Shown here: in pieces, positions 8,000 through 16,376 of the stretch
Layout of the letters: each line of letters opens with the position of its first letter
How positions within the stretch are numbered: position 1 is the stretch's first letter
DNA from: Flavobacterium sp.
GTDB taxonomy: Bacteria; Bacteroidota; Bacteroidia; Flavobacteriales; Flavobacteriaceae
NCBI RefSeq assembly: GCF_024642105.1
Contig: NZ_JAHEBT010000052.1
Coordinates: 1 to 64,000 of the forward strand
Direction: 5' to 3'
DNA: 64,000 bases
The notes under the pieces: model-generated
Databases searched by the model: none
What the model was told of the DNA's origin: nothing
Seen by the model: the letters and a program-made list of their open reading frames with translations, nothing else
Position numbers and translations under genes: made by a program

Positions 8000-10765
8000 T
8001 TACTTATCTCTTTTTCTAAACTCTTTTGGAAGTTTTTTCATAGCTGAAAAATCTTGTAGTTTATAGGTTAATGAAAACATTGCATACCTTTTTAAAATAG
8101 TATTTTCTTCATCACGAATTGTAGTCGCTGAAATTGTTCTAGAAAAACTTTGATTTTGGTTTAGCACATCATACACTTTAACTTTCGCAATCATATTTTT
8201 GTTGTAAAAACTATACGACAAACTTGTATTCCATAAGTAGAAATCTTTTTTGAATCCGCTAGCAATTCTCGAATTGTAATTGTATCCGAAATCATTTCCA
8301 AAAATCCAGTTTTTAGGAAAATAACTCGTAGTTTGTATATTTATTCTATGTACTACATTAGAACTAGCATTTGTTGTATAATTAGAATATTTTGATTCAC
8401 TATAAGACAAATTATAAGAAGGGGTTACTGTTAATAGTTCTCCATATTCATAATTAAAATATACCCTTGGAGTTATTCCTAATGATTTTGCATCATATAA
8501 AACTCCATTTGTAAAGCCTTTATCTAACGAATAATTTGTATTAACACCTAATCCATATCGGAGAACATGGGATCCTAGTTTTAGAGATTGATTCCAATTT
8601 CCACCAAAAGAAGTAGTATATGTGCCTGAAATGTTATCATAAGTAGTATTTCTTTTTCGGCTCGCATCGTATACAGAAATGGATACAATTTCGCTATTAT
8701 AGTAATCTGCTTTTAGGAACAACGTATAACCTGAACGTGTACGAAGATCAAAGTTTCTAAAATTAATTGTGACACTCTGTTTTGCGTTAGGCTTCAAATT
8801 GGGATTACCAATTACTGTATTTAACGGATTAGCTAAATTCTCAACTGGAAGCAATTGACTATATGAAGGCAAGGTATTTATATAATCATAACTTAATGTT
8901 ATAAATTTAGATCTTTGAAACTTATACCTAATCTGAGCCCTACCAAAAGGCAAAGTATATTGATTATTCAAATCCAAAATTTTACTCATATATAAAGACC
9001 TATTATCAAATGTGATAAAAGAAACACTTGAATTTAGATTAAATGTAAACTTACTTTTTTCAAAACTGAACCCTAATTTAGGGCTAATTGAATTTTGTTT
9101 GGATTGAACAAAATTAGACAACGATGGGTTTAATGCAGTATATGATTGTGAATTAATATCAAAATCTAACGTTTTAGAATCTTTAACTTCATTCTGCCAA
9201 TCAAAATCAGCACCAAAACGAATACGTAAAGAATCGGTAACAGGTTCGGTAAATTCTACCTCAGCAGAATAGGAATCAGTAGAATTTTCATTGTTGTTTT
9301 TTTGATTCCTTTCATCATTTGGTTTTCCTCCTTGGTAAAAAATAGTTTTAGATTCGGATTGTCCTTCTGAATGATTATTTGAGTTGGAGTTATTTAAGAC
9401 AAAACTTAAATTACGTGATTTCTTTTGAAAAATTTTATTAAAATTCAATGTGTTTCCAAAATTTATAGCATTACTTTCTCTGTACGACTTTGAATTACTT
9501 TCGTTTAAAAGTGCTTCGTTTTCATCTTTAGATAGGCTTGATGCTGTTGAATTACTATTCGAATCAGATTGACTAACTCTAGGTGTGAAATATATTCTTG
9601 TTGTTGGATCAAGTTTATACTCCAACTCTAAATTAATCTTATGATCTGTATTTTCATCTCTTATCTTGGAATTTGATTCTGTGGAGAAATTACCCGCCGG
9701 TAAAAAATTAGTTTGCTTGGATTTACTTTGATTCCCAGTCACATTATTTGAAAATGAATAACTCCCTGTAGTATCAAAATTTTTAAACCATTCATCGGTA
9801 TAGTTAACACCAACCAAATTAGATTGTGTAATTCCTTTAGAACTTCCTCCCCCTCTACTTCCTCCTCTCGTATTCGAATTTCTCCCACCTCCCATACTAT
9901 CAAATACCTCATCCATAGAAAACCCTGTAGAATTTATGTTGTTAGAAGATGCTAAAAAACTTATTTTTTGTTTGTTATTGAATAGATTCATCACAAAACT
10001 ACTCTCATAGTGATCATCGGTACCATACCCTGCTAAAAACTTAGAAAAGAAACCCTTATTTTTCTTTTCATCTATAGTTAGGTTAATTGTGGAATTCTCT
10101 GAACTTGTTTCTTGTTTTGATAATTCTTCTTTCTTTGTTTTAAAATCGGAGACCTGTACTTTACTGATTATTTCAGCGGGCAAATTTTTTAGAGCCATCG
10201 CACCATTTTTATCAAAAAAGGCTTTTCCATTGACCAAAAACTGAGTTACCTCTTTTCCATTTACCGTCATTTTTCCATCATTATCTATTTCAAAACCAGG
10301 TAGTTGTTTTAAAAGCAACTCTACATTGGAATCAGGTCGAACTTTAAATGACGAAGCATTAAATTCTAAAGTGTCTTTTTTGATGCGAATTGGAGGCGCT
10401 TCACTTTTAATAACCACACCTTCTAATGCAGTTGCATTTTGCAATAAATATAATTTTCCGAAGTCTTTATTTTCAAGAATTCCCTTCTGTTCTTCAACAT
10501 AAGTCTGATAACCAATGTAACTCACCTTTAAAAAAACAGGTTTGTCTGTTTTTTTTGTAAGCATTTTAAAAAAACCTGTTTTATTTGTGTTCGCAAATTC
10601 TATAACCGTGGAATCTTTAACATTAGAAAGATACACTGTAGCTGATTCTAAAGGGAGCTGAGTATTAATATCTAAAACTGTTCCTGAAATAAAAGTGGTG
10701 GTATTTTGCGCATTAGAAAAATAAAAACAAAATAAAAAAATTAAGGAATAGTACAATTTAGACAT
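8000..10765 (-). CDS. Outer-membrane beta-barrel protein, TonB-receptor-like
   Basis: A 921-aa protein. Signal peptide about 1-19 (ending SNAQ); CarboxypepD_reg-like domain about 24-112 (ISGTVLDINTQLPLESATVY); plug-like region about 115-235 (DTLEFNASSFKVRPDSNVEL, FLVNGKAFF); then a long barrel of the outer-membrane beta-barrel family common in Bacteroidota. A Gly/Arg/Ser-rich insert lies at 291-311 (SMGGGRNSNTRGGSRGGGS). Such proteins resemble TonB-dependent receptors but their cargo is usually unknown. The gene stands alone; an 18-bp palindrome about 100 bases upstream may be an operator. Confidence 0.85.
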   Translation of the reverse strand: MSKLYYSLIFLFCFYFSNAQNTTTFISGTVLDINTQLPLESATVYLSNVKDSTVIEFANTNKTGFFKMLTKKTDKPVFLKVSYIGYQTYVEEQKGILENKDFGKLYLLQNATALEGVVIKSEAPPIRIKKDTLEFNASSFKVRPDSNVELLLKQLPGFEIDNDGKMTVNGKEVTQFLVNGKAFFDKNGAMALKNLPAEIISKVQVSDFKTKKEELSKQETSSENSTINLTIDEKKNKGFFSKFLAGYGTDDHYESSFVMNLFNNKQKISFLASSNNINSTGFSMDEVFDSMGGGRNSNTRGGSRGGGSSKGITQSNLVGVNYTDEWFKNFDTTGSYSFSNNVTGNQSKSKQTNFLPAGNFSTESNSKIRDENTDHKINLELEYKLDPTTRIYFTPRVSQSDSNSNSTASSLSKDENEALLNESNSKSYRESNAINFGNTLNFNKIFQKKSRNLSFVLNNSNSNNHSEGQSESKTIFYQGGKPNDERNQKNNNENSTDSYSAEVEFTEPVTDSLRIRFGADFDWQNEVKDSKTLDFDINSQSYTALNPSLSNFVQSKQNSISPKLGFSFEKSKFTFNLNSSVSFITFDNRSLYMSKILDLNNQYTLPFGRAQIRYKFQRSKFITLSYDYINTLPSYSQLLPVENLANPLNTVIGNPNLKPNAKQSVTINFRNFDLRTRSGYTLFLKADYYNSEIVSISVYDASRKRNTTYDNISGTYTTSFGGNWNQSLKLGSHVLRYGLGVNTNYSLDKGFTNGVLYDAKSLGITPRVYFNYEYGELLTVTPSYNLSYSESKYSNYTTNASSNVVHRINIQTTSYFPKNWIFGNDFGYNYNSRIASGFKKDFYLWNTSLSYSFYNKNMIAKVKVYDVLNQNQSFSRTISATTIRDEENTILKRYAMFSLTYKLQDFSAMKKLPKEFRKRDK

Positions 10766-10860
10766 TGGTTACAATTTATATAGACAAGAAAGGTAAGACA
10801 CTAGAATATAGAAAAAGTTTAATACCTTCCTGCAAAAATACTCTATTTATTATTTGGCAT

Positions 10861-10878
10861 TTTGTAATCGATTACAAA
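10861..10878. promoter_or_regulatory. Perfect 18-bp palindrome with central CG, candidate operator
   Basis: TTTGTAATCGATTACAAA is a perfect palindrome with a central CG, the layout typical of LacI-family operators. It lies 96 bases upstream of the ATG of the barrel protein gene transcribed leftwards, and just beyond the der terminator. No LacI-family gene is in the window. Confidence 0.4.
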
Positions 10879-10895
10879 TTAAATAATTATACAAT

Positions 10896-10927
10896 AAAAA
10901 AGTCCCGATTTCTCGGGACTTTTTATT
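10896..10927 (-). terminator. Intrinsic terminator of der
   Basis: AGTCCCGA, a four-base loop and TCGGGACT form a perfect hairpin flanked by A-run and T-run. Read on the minus strand it directly follows the der stop codon. It could work in both directions. Confidence 0.85.
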
Positions 10928-12236
10928 ATTTCTCTCTAATATAAATATCAATTGGTACTCCTGAAAAGTCCCATTTTTCTCTGATTTTGTTTTCCAAATA
11001 CCTTTTATAAGGTTCTTTTACATATTGCGGTAAGTTAGCAAAGAATACAAACTGTGGTGTTTGCGTAGGCAATTGCATACAATATTTAATTTTCACATAC
11101 TTCCCTTTAGTAGCTGGCGGAGGGTAGGCTTCAATTACTTTCAACATGAATTCGTTGAATTTAGACGTTGGAATATGTTGTTGTCTATTTTCGTATACCT
11201 GAACCGTTGCCTCTAATGCTTTTAACAAACGTTGTTTGGTCAAAGCCGACACAAAAAGAATAGGCACATCCGTAAATGGCATTAGTTCTTTTCTAATTTT
11301 TTCTTCGTAATCGCGCGTAGACATGGTATCTTTTTCAACCAAATCCCATTTGTTTACCAAAATCACGACTCCTTTACGATTTTTCTCTGCCAACCAAAAA
11401 ATACTTTGGTCTTGTCCTTCAAATCCGCGAGTGGCGTCAATTATTAAGATACACACATCGGCATGTTCAATCGCGCGTACCGAACGCATTACCGAATAAA
11501 ATTCTAAATCTTCTTTTACTTTTGCTTTACGACGAATTCCAGCAGTGTCCACTAAATTGAACTCGAATCCAAAACGATCAAATTTAGTATCAATCGCATC
11601 ACGAGTAGTTCCTGCAATATCAGTAACAATATAACGGTCTTGACCAATTAAAGCATTGATAAAACTTGATTTTCCTGCATTAGGACGACCTACAACCGCA
11701 AAACGTGGCAAGGTTATTTCTTCTTCCGTTGGTTCTGGTTTTTCAGGAAAAGCATCGATTAATGCGTCTAACAAATCCCCTGTTCCACTTCCCGAAATAC
11801 TGGCAAAAGTGAAATAATCGCCTAAGCCAAGGTTATAAAATTCTACCGCATCTTTTTCGCGCATCGCATTATCGACCTTGTTTACGGCTAATAATACTGG
11901 TTTAGTCACTTTTCGAAGCAATTTAGCTACAGCATCATCCATAGGCGTAATCCCTTCTTCAACATCTACTACAAAAATGATCACGTCAGCTTCATCGATG
12001 GCTAATTCTACTTGTTTGCGAATTTCTCCTTCAAAAATATCATCCGAACCACGAACATATCCTCCAGTATCAATAACAGAAAACTCTTTTCCATTCCATT
12101 CACTTTTTCCATAATTTCGGTCACGGGTTACCCCTGAAACTGAATCTACGATAGCTTCTCTTCTTTGGATTAATCGGTTAAAAAGAGTCGATTTTCCTAC
12201 GTTAGGTCTTCCTACTATGGCTACTATGTTGTTCAT
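10926..12236 (-). CDS. der: Ribosome biogenesis GTPase Der (EngA)
   Basis: Essential tandem-domain GTPase for 50S subunit assembly, 436 aa. The two G domains are visible: [14 protein letters not shown] (about 8-21) with DTGGY and NKVD, and [15 protein letters not shown] (about 183-197) with DTAGIRRK and NKWDLV. The C-terminal KH-like domain (about 350-436) ends [17 protein letters not shown]. The length is normal. A TACCTTTG -7 element lies upstream at about 12258-12266 on this strand. Era, the other ribosome-assembly GTPase, lies upstream in the same orientation, separated by a structured RNA. Confidence 0.97.
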   Translation of the reverse strand: MNNIVAIVGRPNVGKSTLFNRLIQRREAIVDSVSGVTRDRNYGKSEWNGKEFSVIDTGGYVRGSDDIFEGEIRKQVELAIDEADVIIFVVDVEEGITPMDDAVAKLLRKVTKPVLLAVNKVDNAMREKDAVEFYNLGLGDYFTFASISGSGTGDLLDALIDAFPEKPEPTEEEITLPRFAVVGRPNAGKSSFINALIGQDRYIVTDIAGTTRDAIDTKFDRFGFEFNLVDTAGIRRKAKVKEDLEFYSVMRSVRAIEHADVCILIIDATRGFEGQDQSIFWLAEKNRKGVVILVNKWDLVEKDTMSTRDYEEKIRKELMPFTDVPILFVSALTKQRLLKALEATVQVYENRQQHIPTSKFNEFMLKVIEAYPPPATKGKYVKIKYCMQLPTQTPQFVFFANLPQYVKEPYKRYLENKIREKWDFSGVPIDIYIREK

Positions 12237-12295
12237 AATCTAATTTGAAATATTTTGCAAAGGTACACTATTATTTTGTAAGCTACTACCGTGCT

Positions 12296-12380
12296 GCGTG
12301 AAGGATAGTAGTAAAAATCCTTTGTTGCCAGTCTTTGGCAACAAAGATTGAAACGGATAGCCTGACCCTTGTGGTCACGC
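12296..12380 (+). ncRNA. Candidate structured RNA (Flavo-1-like), short form, between era and der
   Basis: Outer stem GCGTGA (12296-12301) pairs with TCACGC (12375-12380). Inside, CTTTGTTGCCA (12320-12330) pairs with TGGCAACAAAG (12336-12346). The single-stranded boxes GGATAGTAGT and ACGGATAGC flank the inner hairpin and match those of the element at 379-518. The orientation is taken from that shared box order. The element ends eight bases from the era stop codon, so it could also influence era mRNA 3' ends. The family assignment to Flavo-1 is from memory. Confidence 0.5.
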
Positions 12381-12387
12381 CAAAAAA

Positions 12388-13269
12388 TTATTGATTGTAC
12401 CCAAATCGTTTTAGCATATTGGCATTGCTTCGCCAATTTTTATTGACTTTCACATACAATTCGATATGAATTTGTTTGCCAAAGAACTTCTCTAAATCAG
12501 CACGGGAATCCATTCCTACTTTTTTCAAAGCAGCTCCTTTGTGACCAATGATAATTCCTTTTTGGGTATCGCGTTCCACCATAATCAAAGAACGAATGCG
12601 AATGATATTCTCATCTTCAAAAAATTCTTCGGTCACGATTTCAACCGCATACGGGATTTCTTTACTGTAATTCAATAAGATTTTCTCACGAATGGTTTCG
12701 TTCACAAAGAAACGTTCCGGTTTATCCGTCAATTGGTCTTTTGGGTAATAGGCTGGCGATTCTGGAAGCAATTCGATAATGCGACCAAAAACTTCAGGCA
12801 CATTGAAATTTTGCAAAGCCGAAATAGGGAAAATTTCTGCATTGGGTACTTTCGCCGTCCAAAAAGCGACTTGCTCTTCCAATTGTTCTTGATTCGAATT
12901 GTCGATTTTGTTCAACAACAACAAAACCGGAATTTTGGCGTGGATGATTTTATTAAAAAAGGCATCGTCTTTCAATTCTTGTTCGCCAATTTCGACCATG
13001 TAAATCAAAATATCAGCATCTTCAAAGGCCGACTTTACAAAGTTCATCATCGATTCCTGCATCTCATAAGCAGGCTTGATAATTCCAGGTGTGTCTGACA
13101 AAACCAATTGAAAATCTTCTCCGTTCACAATTCCTAAAATTCTGTGGCGCGTTGTTTGCGCTTTGGAAGTGATAATAGACAATCTTTCGCCAACGAAAGC
13201 GTTCATTAAAGTGGATTTTCCTACGTTTGGATTTCCAATGATGTTTACAAAACCTGCTTTGTGTGCCAT
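12388..13269 (-). CDS. era: GTPase Era
   Basis: GTPase needed for 16S rRNA maturation and 30S assembly, 293 aa. The N-terminal G domain has [13 protein letters not shown] (about 12-24), the effector region RHRI, DTPG and NKID. The C-terminal KH domain is at about 200-290, with GHKGAALKKVGMDSR as the GxxG RNA-binding loop. The length and layout are normal. A TACCTTTGC -7 element lies 24 bases upstream of the ATG on this strand (about 13293-13301). Confidence 0.97.
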   Translation of the reverse strand: MAHKAGFVNIIGNPNVGKSTLMNAFVGERLSIITSKAQTTRHRILGIVNGEDFQLVLSDTPGIIKPAYEMQESMMNFVKSAFEDADILIYMVEIGEQELKDDAFFNKIIHAKIPVLLLLNKIDNSNQEQLEEQVAFWTAKVPNAEIFPISALQNFNVPEVFGRIIELLPESPAYYPKDQLTDKPERFFVNETIREKILLNYSKEIPYAVEIVTEEFFEDENIIRIRSLIMVERDTQKGIIIGHKGAALKKVGMDSRADLEKFFGKQIHIELYVKVNKNWRSNANMLKRFGYNQ

Positions 13270-13346
13270 TTACTGCGTTTTAATTTTTTGCAAAGGTAGT
13301 TATATCAAGCTAATAGAAGAAATAAAAGATTTTTTAATTTTTTTTG

Positions 13347-13376
13347 TTGCAATAGTCGAATTTCGTTGTATATTTG
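13347..13376 (+). promoter_or_regulatory. Promoter of the initiator tRNA gene
   Basis: TTG (13347-13349), 19 bases, then TATATTTG (13369-13376): an exact match to the Bacteroidota promoter pattern, 12 bases before the tRNA 5' end. Confidence 0.75.
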
Positions 13377-13388
13377 CACTCGAAACAT

Positions 13389-13461
13389 CGCGGGATAGAG
13401 CAGTAGGCAGCTCGTCGGGCTCATAACCCGAAGGTCACAGGTTCGAGTCCTGTTCCCGCTA
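13389..13461 (+). tRNA. Initiator tRNA-fMet (anticodon CAT)
   Basis: A 73-base cloverleaf: acceptor CGCGGGA/TCCCGCT with an unpaired C1-T72, D-stem GAGC/GCTC, anticodon stem TCGGG/CCCGA with loop CTCATAA, T-stem ACAGG/CCTGT with loop TTCGAGT, and discriminator A. The mismatch at 1-72, the three consecutive G-C pairs next to the anticodon loop and A11-T24 are all hallmarks of initiator tRNA. The 3' CCA is not encoded. The gene is followed by a terminator and by a small genomic island. Confidence 0.95.
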
Positions 13462-13477
13462 CTAGTCGTACCAATGA

Positions 13478-13504
13478 CCTCAAGAGAAATCTTGAGGTTT
13501 TTTT
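13478..13504 (+). terminator. Intrinsic terminator after tRNA-fMet
   Basis: CCTCAAGA, loop GAAA, TCTTGAGG and a run of seven T. A degenerate second copy of this stretch lies about 117 bases downstream (13580-13623), showing local duplication. Confidence 0.85.
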
Positions 13505-13584
13505 ATGGACTCAAATAAGTCTATAAAATCTTCCATTTCGTCAACTAAAGATTCGATTATTGGCTCTGAAATTCCTACTAGTTG
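13480..13584 (-). pseudogene. Degenerate C-terminal coding fragment, copy A
   Basis: Read on the minus strand this gives LVGISEPIIESLVDEMEDF, then IDLFESIKKPQDFS and a stop. The homologous stretch at 14949-15030 gives LVDNSNQIIESLIDEMEKF, then FYLFESIKK. Several differences between the two copies are synonymous third-base changes (TCT/TCA, TTA/TTG, TCC/TCT, TTA/CTA), so both look like remnants of protein-coding sequence rather than random repeats. I do not recognise the protein. Next to a tRNA, a mobile-element gene is one possibility. Confidence 0.4.
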
Positions 13585-13623
13585 CACCAATGACCTCAAA
13601 AGCAATTTTTAGGTTTTTTTATG
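13580..13623. repeat. Degenerate duplicate of the tRNA-fMet 3' flank
   Basis: CTAGTTGCACCAATGACCTC plus a decayed terminator and T-run repeats the sequence directly after the tRNA (13462-13506, TAGTCGTACCAATGACCTC). It marks the left edge of the two-gene island. Confidence 0.55.
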
Positions 13624-13640
13624 TTTTTTTAAAACATATC

Positions 13641-13662
13641 GCATATCGCAATATGAAATATA
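13641..13662 (+). promoter_or_regulatory. Operator copy 1 of the HTH-nucleotidyltransferase operon
   Basis: A 22-bp sequence, GCATATCGCAATATG then AAATATA, repeated exactly at 13706-13727. Each copy contains the inverted repeat CATAT-N4-ATATG. This copy lies upstream of the likely promoter region. Confidence 0.55.
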
Positions 13663-13705
13663 ATAGTGTAAAATATTGTTTGTCAATATATAAATTAGTA
13701 ATATT

Positions 13706-13727
13706 GCATATCGCAATATGAAATATA
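13706..13727 (+). promoter_or_regulatory. Operator copy 2, overlapping the start codon
   Basis: Exact second copy of the 22-bp element, 65 bases after the first. The ATG at 13718 lies inside it. An in-frame ATG at 13730 directly after it is an alternative start. Two identical sites around a promoter suggest autorepression by the encoded HTH protein. Confidence 0.55.
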
Positions 13728-14251
13728 CTATGATACAGACTAAAAATAATCTCAAACCACAAGACGTAGTAATACTATTAAAAATAATAGCTCTTGGAGA
13801 CAAATCTTGGTTCCACCATACTATTGCAAAAGAATTGGGAATAAGTCAATCCGAGGTAAGTCAGTCACTAAATCGTTCTAAATATGCTGGATTAATAGAT
13901 GGTGAAAGAAAAAAAGTAAACAAATTAGCTTTTACAGAATTTCTACTCCATGGAGTTTCGTATGTATTTCCACAACAACCTGGCGCAATGGTAAGAGGAA
14001 TCGCAACGGCGCATTCCGCTGCGCCATTAAACAAAATAATTGTTGCAACTGAAAAATACGTTTGGCCTTACGCTAAAGGTTCAGACAGAGGTCAAGCGGT
14101 TGAGCCACTCTACAGTTCTGTAGTGGAAGCAACAAAAAAAGATACGGAATTATATGAATTACTTACTTTAGTAGACGCTATACGCGTGGGGAAAATTCGT
14201 GAAAAAGAATTAGCAAAAAAAGAACTAGAAAAAAGAATATTGGATGCATAA
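13718..14251 (+). CDS. Winged-HTH protein, probable antitoxin/repressor of the downstream nucleotidyltransferase
   Basis: A 177-aa protein (173 aa if started at 13730). A MarR-like HTH covers about 10-75 (DVVILLKIIALGDKSWFHHT, AKELGISQSEVSQSLNRSKY). The C-terminal half holds GVSYVFPQQPGAMVRGIATA and a charged helix ending KKELEKRILDA. The last eight bases overlap the start of the nucleotidyltransferase gene, so translation is coupled. The order HTH then nucleotidyltransferase, with twin operators at the start, matches AbiE-like type IV toxin-antitoxin pairs. The family is otherwise not one I can name. Confidence 0.65.
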   Translation: MKYTMIQTKNNLKPQDVVILLKIIALGDKSWFHHTIAKELGISQSEVSQSLNRSKYAGLIDGERKKVNKLAFTEFLLHGVSYVFPQQPGAMVRGIATAHSAAPLNKIIVATEKYVWPYAKGSDRGQAVEPLYSSVVEATKKDTELYELLTLVDAIRVGKIREKELAKKELEKRILDA

Positions 14252-14936
14252 TAAAGTCATAAACCTTGCTTTGGTTGCACAAGTAGCTATAGGATTAAAA
14301 GAATTAAAAGATAAAATGGTCTTTATTGGCGGAGCGGTAATTAGCCTATATACGGACGATCCATCTGCTGATGAAATTCGTCCTACCTCTGATATTGATA
14401 TGACCATAAACTTAGCCAACTATGCCGAATGGGCAAAAATGCAAGAACGTTTGGCAGAACTTAACTTTTATCCCGACCCACAGGGTCAATCCATTTGTTC
14501 CTATAAATTTCAGGATATTGCTATTGACATTATGCCTGCAGAAGATAGCAGTATAGGGGTTTCGAACCAATGGTATAAACCAGGTTTTAAAAATTTACAA
14601 AAAATACAATTAGAAAATGAGGGGGTTGAAATTAATATTTTACCAGCCGCTTATTTTCTAGCGACTAAACTAGAAGCATTTAAAGACAGAGGGAAAAATG
14701 ATTTTTACGGAAGTCACGATTTTGAAGATATTATTTATCTAATTGACAATAGAAAAACAATCGTTAGCGATATTCAGGAAGCAGATGAAGAAGTAAAACA
14801 ATTTATAAAAACCGAATTAACCTCCATCAATAATCATAAACAATCTAATGAAATATTAGCAATGCATATCCATCCATTAATCAGAGAGGAGCGTTTTAAA
14901 ATTTTAAAAGAAAAGATAGAGAGAATAGTAAACTAA
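14244..14936 (+). CDS. AbiEii-like nucleotidyltransferase, probable toxin/effector
   Basis: A 230-aa protein of the DNA polymerase-beta-like nucleotidyltransferase fold. Motif I is FIGGAVISLY (GG at 29-30) with TSDIDMTI giving catalytic D50 and D52; a likely third acidic residue is D95 in DIAIDIMP. Downstream, ATKLEAFKDRG and DFEDIIYLIDNR (about 140-170) fit the Lys/Arg and D-D-L/I motifs of AbiEii-type toxins. Such enzymes can add nucleotides to tRNA or other targets and stop growth during phage infection. The substrate here is unknown. The gene is translationally coupled to the HTH gene. Confidence 0.65.
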   Translation: MHNKVINLALVAQVAIGLKELKDKMVFIGGAVISLYTDDPSADEIRPTSDIDMTINLANYAEWAKMQERLAELNFYPDPQGQSICSYKFQDIAIDIMPAEDSSIGVSNQWYKPGFKNLQKIQLENEGVEINILPAAYFLATKLEAFKDRGKNDFYGSHDFEDIIYLIDNRKTIVSDIQEADEEVKQFIKTELTSINNHKQSNEILAMHIHPLIREERFKILKEKIERIVN

Positions 14937-14948
14937 AATTAAGTTCAA

Positions 14949-15030
14949 ATTTTTTTTATAGACTCAAATAGATAGAAAAACTTTTCCATTTCGTCAATCA
15001 ATGATTCGATAATTTGGTTTGAATTATCTA
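14949..15030 (-). pseudogene. Degenerate C-terminal coding fragment, copy B (right flank of island)
   Basis: Minus-strand reading gives LVDNSNQIIESLIDEMEKF and FYLFESIKK, matching copy A at 13480-13584 in sequence and orientation. On DNA level the shared part contains CTTCCATTTCGTCAA/CTTTTCCATTTCGTCAA and ATTCGAT. The two copies bracket the HTH and nucleotidyltransferase genes, so one was probably duplicated when the island inserted, or the island sits between two paralogous remnants. Confidence 0.4.
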
Positions 15031-15038
15031 CTAAAAAA

Positions 15039-15066
15039 ACCTCATATTGCTATGAGGTTTTTTTTA
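15039..15066. terminator. Bidirectional terminator between the island and the transporter operon
   Basis: ACCTCATA, loop TTGC, TATGAGGT with A-run before and T-run after. It can end both the rightward island operon and the leftward RuBisCO-like operon, whose last stop codon is at 15090. Confidence 0.8.
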
Positions 15067-15089
15067 TTAAATTTAATACAAAATTATGA

Positions 15090-16373
15090 CTATTTAGAAT
15101 AACCTACTTCATCCTTGCGTCTCCAATAATTAGCTAATAGAGATCCGGAAATGTTCATCCATGGACTAAATATGGCAGCAGCTAACCCTACAGTTGCTAG
15201 TTTACCCATTGAACCCGCTAAGCCAGATGCCATACCTCCATTTTGCAACCCTACTTCAAGGGCAATCGTTCTACTAGAATTTTTATCAAATCCTAACCCG
15301 CGACTAATCCAATAACCTAAAGTATAACCTAAAGTATTGTGTACTATAGAAGCAATCAATATCAATATCCCAATAGACATAATATTTTCTCTACTTGCTG
15401 CAGTAGTTACTGTTGTAAAATAGACAATCCCCATCATAGACAACATGGGCATAAAAGAATGAATTTTTGGGCGCCAAATTACGAGATGATAATACAGTAC
15501 CCCTACAATTATAGTTCCCAAAATAAAATTAGTCAATTCTAACAGTAACATTGTGGTTTCTGAAAACATAGCAGTTAATAAATTCCAGACCCCAAACAAA
15601 ACTATACTTAACCAAATAATTGCTAGTAAAAAAAGTCGATTAACTTGTCTTCTAAATCGAGGAGAACCATTCAAATAAGCATCATACAACAACGCAGCAC
15701 CAATTGGGACAATCACTATTTTAATAATTTCCACACACATATTTAAAAAACTAACCTCAACATAAGTCCCAGCAAGTTGTTGCATCATTAGAGGAGTCAT
15801 TATTGGGGCTAACAAAGTTGAAACAGCAGTTACGGTAACTGAAAGTGGTAAATTGGCTCGAGCTATAAACACCATCACATTGGAAGCTAAACCACTAGAA
15901 CAAGAACCTATGAGAATAATACCCGCAGCAATTTCTGGTTCAAAATGAAATAGTTTAGTTAACAAATAACCTACTCCTGGCATAATTGTAAAATGGCATA
16001 GTATACCTACTAAAACCCCTTTCCCCATAGTTTTTACACCGTAAAAATCCTTTATACTCATTTGAGTTCCCATTCCAAACATAACAATTTGTACCACTAC
16101 AAGTAGCAACCATTTGTTTCTTAAATCGAAGTCTCCCCATTTTAAGAATGCCGATGGATAAATCATCCCGCAACTAATGGCAACCAAAATCCATGCGGTA
16201 TACTGATAGCTTTTTAAAGAATTTACGGATCCCATTCCAATTGCTAAAAACACACTACTACTAACAGCCAATGGAGCTGTCCCATTTTCCCAACCAAGCA
16301 GTAACGAAAGTATCAAAATCATTACTGAAAATAAACCTAAGTTTAAACTGTATTTTTGAATTTGAGGTATCAT
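15090..16373 (-). CDS. BASS (bile acid:sodium symporter) family transporter
   Basis: An inner-membrane secondary transporter of 427 aa with about ten or more hydrophobic segments. The family signature is QIVMFGMGTQMSIKDF (about 95-110). A conserved small-residue cluster follows (GSCSSGLASNVMVFIARANL, about 156-175), as does the C-terminal EVGLQNGGMASGLA (about 371-384), typical of the BASS/PanS group. At 427 aa it is longer than most BASS members (about 300-330), with extra membrane segments at the N-terminus. It is the last gene of the RuBisCO-like operon, four bases after the racemase-fold gene, so it probably imports the organic acid or sugar acid used by the pathway. Confidence 0.8.
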   Translation of the reverse strand: MIPQIQKYSLNLGLFSVMILILSLLLGWENGTAPLAVSSSVFLAIGMGSVNSLKSYQYTAWILVAISCGMIYPSAFLKWGDFDLRNKWLLLVVVQIVMFGMGTQMSIKDFYGVKTMGKGVLVGILCHFTIMPGVGYLLTKLFHFEPEIAAGIILIGSCSSGLASNVMVFIARANLPLSVTVTAVSTLLAPIMTPLMMQQLAGTYVEVSFLNMCVEIIKIVIVPIGAALLYDAYLNGSPRFRRQVNRLFLLAIIWLSIVLFGVWNLLTAMFSETTMLLLELTNFILGTIIVGVLYYHLVIWRPKIHSFMPMLSMMGIVYFTTVTTAASRENIMSIGILILIASIVHNTLGYTLGYWISRGLGFDKNSSRTIALEVGLQNGGMASGLAGSMGKLATVGLAAAIFSPWMNISGSLLANYWRRKDEVGYSK

Positions 16374-16376
16374 AAT

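Noticed and set aside
13389..13461. Elongator tRNA-Met
   Set aside because: The C1-T72 mismatch, GGG/CCC anticodon stem and A11-T24 mark it as the initiator type.
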